Source: WLWS01 sp047638675 (GTDB taxonomy: Bacteria > Pseudomonadota > Gammaproteobacteria > Eutrophobiales > Eutrophobiaceae). Taken from it: a stretch of 33,501 nucleotides of DNA. Below are positions 16,444 to 23,703 of this stretch, piece after piece. Each line of letters begins with the position of its first letter. The stretch's first letter is position 1. A program made the position numbers and the translations under genes. The DNA lies in the NCBI GenBank assembly GCA_047638675.1, contig JBLIML010000020.1, forward strand, positions 1 through 33,501, written 5' to 3'. The notes under the pieces are model-generated. The model was not told where the DNA came from. It saw nothing but the letters and a program-made list of their open reading frames with translations, and searched no databases.

Positions 16444-17047
16444 TCTTGAAAAAATGGAAACCATCCCCTTATTTCCCTTAAATCTTGTTTTGTTTCCAGG
16501 TGGAGAGCTACCGTTAAGGATCTTTGAGCCTCGATATATCGATTTAGTTGGTGAGTGTTTACGTACCGATACGGGTTTTGGCGTTTGCTATATAAAGAAA
16601 GGCAAAGAAGTAGGTGGTGGCGCTCAATGTCACGACATAGGTAGCTATGCGAAGATAGTGGACTGGAGTCAGCTAGAAGATGGTTTACTGGGTATCACAG
16701 CGAAAGCGGAAAAAAGATTCCTCGTTAAAAACTATTCAGAGCGAGCCAATAAATTACTTCAAGGCGAAATCCACTGGTTGGATGAGGGCGCTTACAATGA
16801 AATTGGCGAGAATTATCTGGTGTTACAAACCTTGTTAACTCGGGTTCTCGAGCATTTTGAGATTAAGTATGATGATCAAGCTCAAAAATTGGAAGATCCC
16901 GCCTGGTTGGGATATCGCCTGGCAGAATTCTTACCTCTGGAGCCAGCTGCCAGGCAAACATTATTGGAAATGGAGGATTCTTTGGAGAGGTTAAGCCACC
17001 TACGACAGATGTTAAACGAACCTAATATCGCTGATATTTTAGATTAA
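16430..17047 (+). CDS. LON peptidase substrate-binding-domain protein
   Basis: A 205-residue stand-alone version of the N-terminal substrate-recognition domain of Lon protease, without the AAA+ or protease parts. The signature I-P-L-F-P-L-N-L-V-L-F-P-G-G-E-L-P-L-R-I and F-E-P-R-Y-I-D-L-V follow the start, and a helical C-terminal half continues to the end, as usual for these proteins. The biochemical role of the family is unknown. The ATG at 16430, with AGGA eight bases upstream, overlaps mpl by 14 bases; an ATG at 16454 (M-E-T-I-P-L-F) is the main alternative and agrees better with the start of many homologues, but lacks a ribosome site. Its stop overlaps the rnfE-like start as TAATG. Confidence 0.88.
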   Translation: MHFADLEKMETIPLFPLNLVLFPGGELPLRIFEPRYIDLVGECLRTDTGFGVCYIKKGKEVGGGAQCHDIGSYAKIVDWSQLEDGLLGITAKAEKRFLVKNYSERANKLLQGEIHWLDEGAYNEIGENYLVLQTLLTRVLEHFEIKYDDQAQKLEDPAWLGYRLAEFLPLEPAARQTLLEMEDSLERLSHLRQMLNEPNIADILD

Positions 17048-17661
17048 TGAGTATGTCAGATCATAATTCGGGACTCGCCTATCTGAGCGTGTTAGGTGTC
17101 TGTCCTTTGTTGGCGAAGGCGACAACTTTACTCACAGGGATCACCATGGGCCTTGCATCTTTGTGTATATTATTTTTTACGATTCTGAGCGTTTCTTCTT
17201 GTCGTCGCTATATCGTTTACGGCTTCAGGTTGCCTGCCATCCTGCTCATTAGCGTCACCTGGGTGACGGTTCTCGATCTTTTTATGCAAGCCCTCTGCTA
17301 TGAATTGCGACTGACCCTGGGAATTTACCTCCCATTGTTGGCTATGAATAGTTTCATCTTGTTGTCACTGGAGCAAACAGCGCTGACAACGCCATCATCG
17401 ATGGCGCTTAAAGCTACATTGCCTCGAGGCTTAGCCATCCTCGGGGTGCTTGGCATCATTGGTGCTTTACGCGAGTTACTCGGTCTTGGTGGATTGTTAA
17501 GTGACGCCACTATGTTTGGGATGGGCGCTGAAACATGGACATTCGTTGACGGAGGATTTGCTTTGCTACCTAAGGCACCGGGTGCACTGTTTGGACTAGG
17601 ATTATTTATCGCTGCATATAAATACTACCGACCTAATCAGGCCGTAGCTAATGCAAATTAG
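17047..17661 (+). CDS. RnfE/RsxE-like integral membrane protein, solitary
   Basis: A 204-residue membrane protein of the RnfE/NqrD family; these are subunits of ion-translocating NADH:ferredoxin or Na+-NQR complexes. The N-terminal L-G-V-C-P-L-L-A (16-23), L-G-I-Y-L-P-L-L-A-M-N (91-101), G-A-L-R-E-L-L-G-L-G and P-G-A-L-F-G-L-G-L segments match the family along its length. Six membrane helices are likely. Two things are odd. No rnfA, B, C, D or G lies nearby, although in many gammaproteobacteria rnfE is the last gene of rnfABCDGE, followed by nth as here. And the second family cysteine, normally in N-C after the L-I-V-T turn, is Ser102, whereas the first (Cys19) is kept. These cysteines help hold a membrane [2Fe-2S] cluster, so this protein may not carry electrons in the usual way. 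It overlaps the LON-domain gene by one base. Confidence 0.82.
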   Translation: MSMSDHNSGLAYLSVLGVCPLLAKATTLLTGITMGLASLCILFFTILSVSSCRRYIVYGFRLPAILLISVTWVTVLDLFMQALCYELRLTLGIYLPLLAMNSFILLSLEQTALTTPSSMALKATLPRGLAILGVLGIIGALRELLGLGGLLSDATMFGMGAETWTFVDGGFALLPKAPGALFGLGLFIAAYKYYRPNQAVANAN

Positions 17662-17693
17662 CTTATATCTTCACGTGTTTTGCGGGGAAAGAA

Positions 17694-18356
17694 TTGAATA
17701 AAGCCAGGCGCACAAAAATTTTTGAAATATTGAGATTACAAAACCCGAAACCTACGACGGAATTGGCGTATTCGAGCTCTTTTGAATTATTAATTTCCGT
17801 GATTTTATCAGCCCAGTCAACAGACATAGGGGTTAACAAAGCTACAGCAAAACTCTATCCAATTGCCAATACACCCGAGACGATTTCCAGGTTAGGTTTG
17901 CCAGGATTGAAAAAACATATCAAAACAATTGGTCTTTATAATACCAAGGCTGCCAACATTATTAAGACCTGCAAAATTCTGGAAGATGAACATAACGGCG
18001 TCGTGCCGGACGACAGAGAATCGTTGGAAAGATTACCTGGCGTGGGTCGTAAGACAGCTAATGTCATATTAAATACGGCTTTCGGGCAGCCGACCATCGC
18101 CGTTGATACCCATATATTCAGGGTCTCAAATCGAACCGGGATAGCGCCAGGTAAGGATGTGCTTGAGGTGGAGAATCGTTTGAACAAGTTTGTCCCCGAT
18201 GTCTTTAAGCAAGACGCCCACCATTGGCTTATCTTGCACGGTCGGTACACTTGTGTTGCGAGAAAGCCAAAATGTGGCTCATGTCGGATATATGAGCTAT
18301 GTGAATGGAAAGAAAAAAAGTCATTTTCGATGTTTGAAGTAAAACCTGCTATTTAA
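17694..18356 (+). CDS. nth: Endonuclease III, DNA glycosylase/AP lyase
   Basis: Nth removes oxidised pyrimidines and cleaves the abasic site in base excision repair. The helix-hairpin-helix L-P-G-V-G-R-K-T-A-N, containing the catalytic Lys, and V-D-T-H-I-F-R-V, with the catalytic Asp, are clear. The [4Fe-4S] cluster ligands Cys-x6-Cys-x2-Cys-x5-Cys appear as C-V-A-R-K-P-K-C-G-S-C-R-I-Y-E-L-C. The gene starts at TTG 17694: this gives M-N-K-A-R-R-T, matching the N-terminus of E. coli Nth, and GGGG at 17684-17687 is six bases upstream. At 220 residues it is slightly longer than E. coli Nth (211). It lies 32 bases after the rnfE-like gene, the conserved rnf-nth junction. Confidence 0.97.
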   Translation: MNKARRTKIFEILRLQNPKPTTELAYSSSFELLISVILSAQSTDIGVNKATAKLYPIANTPETISRLGLPGLKKHIKTIGLYNTKAANIIKTCKILEDEHNGVVPDDRESLERLPGVGRKTANVILNTAFGQPTIAVDTHIFRVSNRTGIAPGKDVLEVENRLNKFVPDVFKQDAHHWLILHGRYTCVARKPKCGSCRIYELCEWKEKKSFSMFEVKPAI

Positions 18357-18431
18357 TTAGGGGCAAATTATAGGTCTCAGACGCGCTTATCGAGGTGTAT
18401 ATTACAAGCAGGCATATTATTATTCTGGCTC

Positions 18432-18857
18432 ATGTTTATAGAAAATAGAGATGACGCACGCGCTTATTTTATAAAAGTGCGGCGGAAATATAACGAGAAC
18501 CAGCCACTGGAGCCGCTGGAACAGCTAATTCTGGACGTAATATTGGCCCATCCGGAGTATCATAGTGCCCTGGATCCAGGGTTAGAATCGCTTAAAGAGA
18601 ACTATTCTCCAGAGGCCGGGAATGTGAATCCATTTTTACATATGAGTATGCATATCGCCATTAAAGAGCAAATTCAATCAGATAGGCCGCCTGGTATCCG
18701 AGAACTGTGTGCGGCATTACGCAATAAATATAACGACCCTCATGAAATGGAGCACAAAGTCATGGATTGTCTTGGTGAATCACTCTGGTTGGCTCAACGC
18801 AACAAGAGCATGCCGGATGAAAGCGCTTATCTTGAAAACATCAGAGCATTGAAATGA
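18432..18857 (+). CDS. DUF1841 family protein
   Basis: A 141-residue soluble protein recognised as the DUF1841 family, whose members often lie near nth in beta- and gammaproteobacteria. Typical features are the N-terminal R-D-D-A-R-A-Y-F, the P-L-E-x-L-E-x-L-I-L-D-V-I-x-x-H-P-E-Y-H segment, N-P-F-L-H-M-S-M-H-I-A-I-x-E-Q and the C-terminal E-H-x-V-M-D-C-L-G-E-S-L-W. The repeated His/Glu residues could suggest metal binding, but no function is known. It begins 75 bases after nth without a good ribosome site. Its stop overlaps the start of the SpoIIE-type phosphatase gene (ATGA), so it may be co-translated with the signalling cassette that follows. Confidence 0.87.
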   Translation: MFIENRDDARAYFIKVRRKYNENQPLEPLEQLILDVILAHPEYHSALDPGLESLKENYSPEAGNVNPFLHMSMHIAIKEQIQSDRPPGIRELCAALRNKYNDPHEMEHKVMDCLGESLWLAQRNKSMPDESAYLENIRALK

Positions 18858-20134
18858 GCTCAGCACCCAATGTGTTCGAATTGTTTGATTCTAACAAAGA
18901 GCATTCTCTTGAAGAACAACTTGGTTTGTTGGCTGAGGTTACCCAGTCATTTGCGTTCTCCCTCGACATCGAAGAAACCCTGCAGAATGCCCTGGAGAAA
19001 TTTTTGGAATACCTTAATGCCGAGGCTGACTCCATCTTTTTACTGGAAAACAGCGGCACCGAACTGGTATGTCGTGGATGTGCAGGACCCGTTGATATTA
19101 CTGGATTGAGACTGCCGTATGATAAGGGCATAGTGGGTAAAACGGTTACCAGTCAGACTTGTCAGATAGTAAAAGATGTCAGTAAAGATCCCAGTTTTTC
19201 TCAAAATGTCGATAAGGACACCGGCTTTGTAACCCGTTCGATTCTGTGTGCGCCTTTGATGGTTAATGAAGAATGTATTGGCGCTCTGGAACTTATCAAT
19301 AAGCGTAGTGGTAATGGTTTGTTTGAAGAACGCGATCAGCATTTGTTGACGGCTCTGGCTGCGGCGGCAGCACTTGCCATTCATAATGCACGTATGGCAG
19401 ATAAACTAGTGGTACAGGAGCGCATGCAAAAAGAGTTGGAACTCGCCAGGGAAATACAGGAAAGTTTGTTGCCAGATCCGCGAGGTGATAATTTTCCAGT
19501 TATGGGTATTAACGTGCCAGCGAGAGAAGTCTCAGGTGATTTCTTTGATTTTTTTCAACGTGATGATGGCTTGATTTACTTTAATTTGGCGGACGTATCA
19601 GGTAAAGGGATGAATGCGGCATTACTGATGGCCAAAACCACAAGCTTATTACGCTATGCCGCTAAAAGAATTGCGAATGCCGGCGAGCACCTTGCTCGAG
19701 TTAATGATGAAATTTGCGAAACTGTATCTCATGGTATGTTTATCACTATCGTTTCTGGTTTTATTGATCTGGAAAAACGCGTGATTGAGTTTGCCAACGC
19801 CGGACACCAGCCGCCTCTGTATCATCACGACGGCAAATTCGAAGAAATTGAAGCTACCGCACCACCACTGGGCATAGTATCGGGAGTTGAATTTCCGGTG
19901 TCTACCTTGCCGCTGGATGGCGGTAGTCTCTATCTTTTTACTGATGGTGTCACCGAAGCTACCGATGATAGTAATAAGCAGTTGGATGTAAAGGGGTTGA
20001 TTAAATTGATTGAAGGTAGTCATCGAGTTGCTGGACCTGAACGACTGGCAGGAATTGTCAAAGAAATTTACAAACCTGATGTTAGTCAGCACGACGATAT
20101 CACGATTATGCTAATAGAATGCAAGACACAGTGA
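18854..20134 (+). CDS. GAF-domain SpoIIE/RsbU-type serine phosphatase
   Basis: A 426-residue cytoplasmic phosphatase that probably dephosphorylates the STAS protein encoded two genes downstream, activating a partner switch. The N-terminal GAF sensor domain spans about 15-175. A coiled-coil linker follows with the Q-x-E-L-E-L-A-R-E-I-Q-E-S-L-L-P signature (about 193-210) that normally precedes SpoIIE domains. The PPM/SpoIIE catalytic domain (about 215-424) shows the metal-binding S-G-D-F-F-D, A-D-V-S-G-K-G-M-N-A-A-L, N-A-G-H-Q-P-P-L, T-D-G-V-T-E-A and H-D-D-I-T motifs, so it should be active. The signal sensed by GAF is unknown. It overlaps DUF1841 by four bases and the GHKL kinase gene by up to 16. 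Confidence 0.94.
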   Translation: MSSAPNVFELFDSNKEHSLEEQLGLLAEVTQSFAFSLDIEETLQNALEKFLEYLNAEADSIFLLENSGTELVCRGCAGPVDITGLRLPYDKGIVGKTVTSQTCQIVKDVSKDPSFSQNVDKDTGFVTRSILCAPLMVNEECIGALELINKRSGNGLFEERDQHLLTALAAAAALAIHNARMADKLVVQERMQKELELAREIQESLLPDPRGDNFPVMGINVPAREVSGDFFDFFQRDDGLIYFNLADVSGKGMNAALLMAKTTSLLRYAAKRIANAGEHLARVNDEICETVSHGMFITIVSGFIDLEKRVIEFANAGHQPPLYHHDGKFEEIEATAPPLGIVSGVEFPVSTLPLDGGSLYLFTDGVTEATDDSNKQLDVKGLIKLIEGSHRVAGPERLAGIVKEIYKPDVSQHDDITIMLIECKTQ

Positions 20135-20547
20135 GCCTGGAAAGTCTTTTTGAACTACGTTTTCCTTCCAAACCGGATCGCCTGTCTCTCGTTCGCGCGC
20201 TGGTAAAACGTTCGGCCGAATTTGCCGGTTGTAGTGATGAGCTTACCGATAAATTAGTGATAGCATTAAACGAAGCCTGTATGAATGTGATTCAACACGC
20301 CTATAAGTTTGAGGAATCTGGTGAAATTACCCTGGAAATCTTGAATAATAGCTCTGAAATCGTGTTTAGATTGACCGATAGTGCTGAATTGATTGATTTG
20401 GACAAAGTCGAACCAAGGGATCTGGAAGATGTGAGGCCAGGTGGTCTTGGGGTGCATTTCATGCGCGAGATTATGGATAAATGTGACATTGGGCATTTGC
20501 AAAGTGGGAAAGGGAATTATCTGGAAATGACAAAAACAATTTATTAA
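20119..20547 (+). CDS. RsbW-like GHKL serine kinase / anti-sigma factor
   Basis: A 142-residue HATPase_c_2-type protein. By analogy with RsbW/SpoIIAB it would phosphorylate and bind the STAS protein next door and sequester an effector, possibly a sigma factor. The N-box is A-L-N-E-A-C-M-N-V-I-Q-H-A-Y (49-62), with catalytic Glu52 and Asn56. A glycine-rich R-P-G-G-L-G-V-H-F-M lid lies at about 105-115. The G1 region reads L-T-D-S-A-E-L-I-D-L, keeping the Asp but lacking the usual glycine, so nucleotide affinity may differ. The ATG at 20119 overlaps the phosphatase gene by 16 bases; a GTG at 20131 giving a GTGA overlap is an equally plausible start. No sigma-factor gene lies nearby. Confidence 0.88.
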   Translation: MQDTVSLESLFELRFPSKPDRLSLVRALVKRSAEFAGCSDELTDKLVIALNEACMNVIQHAYKFEESGEITLEILNNSSEIVFRLTDSAELIDLDKVEPRDLEDVRPGGLGVHFMREIMDKCDIGHLQSGKGNYLEMTKTIY

Positions 20548-20582
20548 CTATCTCTGATGGTCAATGGGGATGAGGCAAAAGA

Positions 20583-20924
20583 GTGATGGGGATGAAATAT
20601 AATACGAAAGAAGAAAAGGGCTACTCAATCATTGAGCTTAATGGCGAAGTCGACTTGTCGTGCTCACCCGATGCGAGAAAACAGATTCTCGAATGCCTTG
20701 GAGCAAATAAAGATCTGCTGGTAGATTTATCTCAAGTCACCTATATAGATAGTTCTGGTGTGGCCAGTCTGGTTGAGGGCTATCAAACTGCCAAGAAGAA
20801 ATCTCTCAAGTTTGGTCTGATAGGTGTCAGTGATGCCGCTATGAATGTGTTGCAGCTGGCGCGACTAGACAAAGTCTTTCCTATCCATGCTAGCGTTGAT
20901 GAGCGCTTGCAGGAGGATGGCTAG
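20583..20924 (+). CDS. RsbV-like STAS anti-anti-sigma factor
   Basis: A 113-residue single STAS-domain protein. The family alternates between a phosphorylated (inactive) and a dephosphorylated (partner-binding) form. The phosphorylation loop appears as D-L-S-Q-V-T-Y-I-D-S-S-G-V-A-S-L (about 48-63), with the acceptor serine in D-S-S-G (56-59). It follows the kinase gene by 35 bases, completing a phosphatase-kinase-STAS set. Start choice is uncertain: GTG 20583, ATG 20586 and ATG 20592 are in frame, and GAGG at 20572-20575 best serves the first two. Two hairpins lie downstream before the convergent FHA gene. Partners outside the cassette cannot be named from this window. Confidence 0.92.
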   Translation: MMGMKYNTKEEKGYSIIELNGEVDLSCSPDARKQILECLGANKDLLVDLSQVTYIDSSGVASLVEGYQTAKKKSLKFGLIGVSDAAMNVLQLARLDKVFPIHASVDERLQEDG

Positions 20925-20928
20925 CGTT

Positions 20929-20947
20929 CTCGTCTATTTGCGACGAG
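20929..20947 (+). terminator. Small hairpin just after the STAS gene
   Basis: CTCGTC (20929-20934) and GACGAG (20942-20947) form a perfect 6-bp stem with a 7-base loop, five bases past the stop codon. There is no T tract, so it may be an mRNA 3'-end stabiliser rather than a complete intrinsic terminator. Confidence 0.4.
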
Positions 20948-21013
20948 TAAGAGGACGAATGAAGTGTAACAAGAGGATAGTTGGAAGGCGGTATATACAG
21001 AATTGCAAATAAG

Positions 21014-21042
21014 GCGTAGACGCCCAGAGTGGCCGTCTACGC
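21014..21042. terminator. Strong hairpin between convergent signalling genes, probable bidirectional terminator
   Basis: GCGTAGACG (21014-21022) and CGTCTACGC (21034-21042) are perfect 9-bp inverted repeats around an 11-base loop, and the stem could extend inside the loop with a CC/GG pair. It lies between the convergent STAS (+) and FHA (-) genes. The - strand continuation is CTTATTTG, which is moderately T-rich; the + strand continuation TTACTAAT is weak. Confidence 0.75.
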
Positions 21043-21057
21043 TTACTAATCAAGTGT

Positions 21058-21771
21058 TCAGGAAGAAGAAAACTCCATCTTAATCCCCGCCAATTCAATC
21101 AGGTCACTGTCTTTTAGCTGATAGGCCTTTGGCCCTATAGGCTCGCCATTAACCATGGGATAGCGTTTACCATCCCCATCACTTTCAATATGTGTCAGAA
21201 AATAGCCTTGTGGTCTACGTGAGATTACAGCGACTTGCGTTCCCGGTTTCCCCAGCGTGATAAGTGCTTTGGTTAGCTCCAGTTCTTTGCCAGCAATAGG
21301 GCCGTTCAGTACCGTTAGACGACCAAGAGGCATACCACCACCGGAAGGGGCTGGCATACTACTCGCTGCTGGTACAGCACGGGCTACGGCTTTCTCAGCC
21401 GCCTGCGCTGCGGCAACGGCCGCACTCGCTGATCCCGGCTTGATGATCATAGTTTTTTCAAACTCATCATCATCTGCCGTCGCCAGCTCATTGACGTATT
21501 TCATTTCGTGCTTGCCAATGGCAATAACATCACCATCTTTAAGCGCATGCTTCTTAATTAGCTTGCCGTTAACGTAGGAACCGTTGGTACTTCCCAGATC
21601 TTCCAAAAAGGAATCATCCAGGATCGTAATGACAAGCGCGTGCTTTCCACTGACAGCCAGATTATCGATCGGGATGTCATTATCCGCTTTGCGGCCTATG
21701 GAAAGGCGCTCTTTATCTAATTGGTATTCCCCTTGAACGACACCATTCAAGCTCAGGACTAACTTTGCCAT
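21058..21771 (-). CDS. Double FHA-domain protein
   Basis: A 237-residue cytoplasmic protein with two forkhead-associated domains, which bind phosphothreonine. The first (about 5-95) has the full signature: G-R-K at 26-28, S41-x-x-H44, and S-T-N-G-S-Y-V-N-G (61-69). An Ala-rich linker with G-G-G follows (about 111-147). The second (about 149-235) is more divergent but keeps L-G-K-P-G, S-R-R and M-V-N-G-E-P. A lone threonine in D-E-F-E-K-T-M-I-I (Thr107), just after FHA1, looks like the kinase-target site of some FHA regulators and might allow intramolecular binding; that is inference. It follows the PP2C gene by 24 bases. Together with the kinase remnant upstream, this is a Ser/Thr phospho-signalling operon, and FHA would be the reader. 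Confidence 0.92.
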   Translation of the reverse strand: MAKLVLSLNGVVQGEYQLDKERLSIGRKADNDIPIDNLAVSGKHALVITILDDSFLEDLGSTNGSYVNGKLIKKHALKDGDVIAIGKHEMKYVNELATADDDEFEKTMIIKPGSASAAVAAAQAAEKAVARAVPAASSMPAPSGGGMPLGRLTVLNGPIAGKELELTKALITLGKPGTQVAVISRRPQGYFLTHIESDGDGKRYPMVNGEPIGPKAYQLKDSDLIELAGIKMEFSSS

Positions 21772-21795
21772 AGCGCTGTCCTATTTTCCCCTAAA

Positions 21796-22620
21796 TTAAC
21801 GAAATCGATTAATTAATCGTTTTAAAAATCCCCCGGAGTTTGAAACCCCCTCCAGAGCCCTAATTAGTATCACGGAGATATTGTCCTTTCCTCCTTTTGC
21901 GTTGGCTAAATTCACCAATTCCTCTGCTGCTTGTAGAAGATTAACACTATATTTACTTAGGGTTAAGTGAATTTCTTCATCATCTACCATATCATTTAAT
22001 CCATCGGAACACAGCAGGAAAATATCGCCGGTTAATACGGGAACTTCCATAACATCAACTTCTGCATTTTCCTCTATGCCCAAAGCTCGGGTTACGAGAT
22101 TCTTTGGTGTTTTTGCGTGCGCCTCTTCCGAAGTATAGAGACCACGGTCTATAAGTTCTTGAATTAAAGAGTGATCTTTTGTTATCTGTTCGAAATTTTG
22201 AGCCCTTTTGCGGTACAAACGAGAATCACCGACATGGGCAATAGTCGCAAGCCCGTTATAAAATAACGCAACAACGATTGTGGTGCCCATGCCTGTACAT
22301 TCAGGATCCGTTTGCGCGGAATTGTAAATGTTTGAATTTGCGCTAATTATTGCGTTTTTTACCAGGGTCGATTCAGAATGAAGGCCGGTAATTTTGTCCG
22401 TTTGCCCCGGTTTGATTTTCTTCAGACCCAGACTAATTTGTTCGTGCGAGGTTGTTACTGCGATGGCACTGGCCACTTCCCCCGCCTTATACCCGCCCAT
22501 TCCGTCGGCCAGGATCACCAGGCCCTGTTCAATATCGCTTAGTGTACTGTCTTCGTTATGTGGTCGCCGGCGACCGACATTCGAGACGTTGGCGATCTCA
22601 AGTTTATCTGACATAGTCAT
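21796..22620 (-). CDS. PP2C-type (PPM) Ser/Thr protein phosphatase
   Basis: A 274-residue stand-alone Stp/PppA-like phosphatase. Metal-binding and catalytic motifs are intact: R-x-x-N-E-D-S (17-24 region), L-A-D-G-M-G-G-Y-K-A-G-E (37-48), H-V-G-D-S-R-L-Y-R, L-C-S-D-G-L-N-D-M-V and K-D-N-I-S-V-I-L near the C-terminus. Such enzymes dephosphorylate targets of Hanks-type kinases. Its start codon (22620-22618) overlaps a TGA (22619-22617) that ends the decayed kinase frame, showing that it once followed a kinase gene directly. The kinase is now broken, so the phosphatase appears to lack its cognate partner here. M-T-M-S gives two possible ATG starts; the first is chosen for the overlap. Confidence 0.95.
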   Translation of the reverse strand: MTMSDKLEIANVSNVGRRRPHNEDSTLSDIEQGLVILADGMGGYKAGEVASAIAVTTSHEQISLGLKKIKPGQTDKITGLHSESTLVKNAIISANSNIYNSAQTDPECTGMGTTIVVALFYNGLATIAHVGDSRLYRKRAQNFEQITKDHSLIQELIDRGLYTSEEAHAKTPKNLVTRALGIEENAEVDVMEVPVLTGDIFLLCSDGLNDMVDDEEIHLTLSKYSVNLLQAAEELVNLANAKGGKDNISVILIRALEGVSNSGGFLKRLINRFR

Positions 22621-23010
22621 TTTGAATTATTTTTTATAATTTTCAGGTATCTACGTAAATCAGTGGCAAATTTCCCCATGCTAAATGGTGCATCTTTTGC
22701 AGGATCGACTCTAAAGTAACAATCCTATCCCGCGCTTTGCCCGCTAATCGAGAACCGATGTCAAGAATATCAGGATGTGAGTCATTGGCAATCTTAAACA
22801 TCAAAGTTGTTGTGGAAATGGCCGCAAATAGCAGGGATCCGTCGAGCAATTAATAAATCCTGACAGTCGATGAAAATAAATCCGAACGTTCCCCTTGTTA
22901 ACCCCGAAAAGGGCCCGGCAATATGGAGCCGTGAGTTATTCTTTGTCCTACCTGTTTTCATTTTATTCAATACAGTTATCCTTGCGATACCTACATTCGT
23001 CAATAAATGC
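22617..23010 (-). pseudogene. Decayed Hanks-type Ser/Thr protein kinase, C-terminal remnant
   Basis: This ~390-base stretch has no intact gene, but translation in three frames gives consecutive pieces of a kinase C-lobe in the right order. They are N-V-G-I-A-R-I-T (22974-22997, the D-F-G-I-A-R segment with DF changed to NV), K-T-G (22950-22958), G-E-R-S-D-L-F-S (22871-22894, the conserved G-R-S-D-L-F-S of subdomain IX), then L-L-D-G-S-L-L-F, T-T-T-L-M-F-K-I-A-N-D-S-H-P-D-I-L (to 22763), and finally D-L-R-R-Y-L (22644-22661). At least two frameshifts and an in-frame TAA at 22850-22852 interrupt it; another TAA at 22898-22900 precedes the G-E-R-S piece. The last frame ends in a TGA that overlaps the PP2C start as ATGA. 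The N-lobe and the catalytic H-R-D loop are absent. It cannot encode an active kinase. Confidence 0.8.
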
Positions 23011-23061
23011 TGGAGGATTCTGTCAGGTAAATAATGTCCCAGAGTTTATTTATGGGCTCAA

Positions 23062-23562
23062 TTATTTACACCAATATTGCACAGCTTTACTTGCGTCTGC
23101 AGTAATTTTGTCACGTTCTTCGTCACCGTAGATAGTCGGGTTTTGTGGGTCGTCAGATTTTTTAAACAAGAAACCGGCGTTCGTTATATTCTCTAAATCT
23201 TTCTGCGCTTTGGCGCAGTTAGTCTTGCGCTTTGACATTTCTGCTGCGGCGTTTTCTTTGGTTTTTTTCGCTTCCAGGCGATCTTCGTCTAATGCATTTA
23301 ACAAACGTCGTTGTTTTTCAACACGGGCGTCATGATCAGGATCAAGGGTGGGTTTTTTCTTTATTCGAATAGACTCGGCTTTTTCACTATGTGGTTTATC
23401 GCCGTAATGGGTTTTTCCATTCTCATCAACCCATTTATATACTGCGGCAGACAGAAATGTCACATTGGAGAAAGTGAAAATAAGCCCAACAATAAAACAA
23501 ATTACTGGATGTTTGAGCTTGCCGGGGTAATGCAATCGGTAAATTCCGCCGGCACGCGTCAT
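23062..23562 (-). CDS. DUF4124-domain periplasmic or membrane-anchored protein
   Basis: A 166-residue protein. A hydrophobic segment at about residues 19-38 (V-I-C-F-I-V-G-L-I-F-T-F) acts as signal peptide or anchor. Directly after it comes the DUF4124 signature A-A-V-Y-K-W-V-D-E-N-G-K-T-H-Y-G-D-K-P (about 39-57). The rest is highly charged and helical (Lys/Glu/Asp-rich, about 68-125), probably coiled coil, with two cysteines (N-C-A-K and the penultimate Cys). Function is unknown; DUF4124 proteins are common envelope proteins of gammaproteobacteria. The ATG at 23562 gives a longer than usual n-region, so the true start may be downstream at a non-ATG codon. It lies 141 bases from fdxA and 52 from the kinase remnant, and may have its own promoter. 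Confidence 0.8.
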   Translation of the reverse strand: MTRAGGIYRLHYPGKLKHPVICFIVGLIFTFSNVTFLSAAVYKWVDENGKTHYGDKPHSEKAESIRIKKKPTLDPDHDARVEKQRRLLNALDEDRLEAKKTKENAAAEMSKRKTNCAKAQKDLENITNAGFLFKKSDDPQNPTIYGDEERDKITADASKAVQYWCK

Positions 23563-23619
23563 AAGGTGCCAATTTACTTTATTATCGTCGAAATGGCGAA
23601 GTCATGGACATGATTTTTT

Positions 23620-23647
23620 TGCATCAACTTTATTCTCAAGCGATGCA
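23620..23647. repeat. Inverted repeat in the fdxA-DUF4124 gap
   Basis: TGCATC (23620-23625) and GATGCA (23642-23647) are perfect 6-bp inverted arms separated by 16 bases, flanked by T-rich runs on the + strand. On the - strand, the direction of both neighbouring genes, it is followed by A residues rather than T, so it is not a classical terminator for fdxA. It could be a weak terminator or an operator for the DUF4124 gene. Confidence 0.3.
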
Positions 23648-23703
23648 TTATTATTTTTTATATTGCTATACATCGCGTAGATATAACTGGCAGCTTGACT
23701 AGC

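Noticed and set aside
22643..23003. Two short - strand reading frames (22643-22849 and 22794-23003) as separate small genes
   Set aside because: Their translations align piecewise with one kinase C-lobe interrupted by frameshifts, so they are parts of a single pseudogene.
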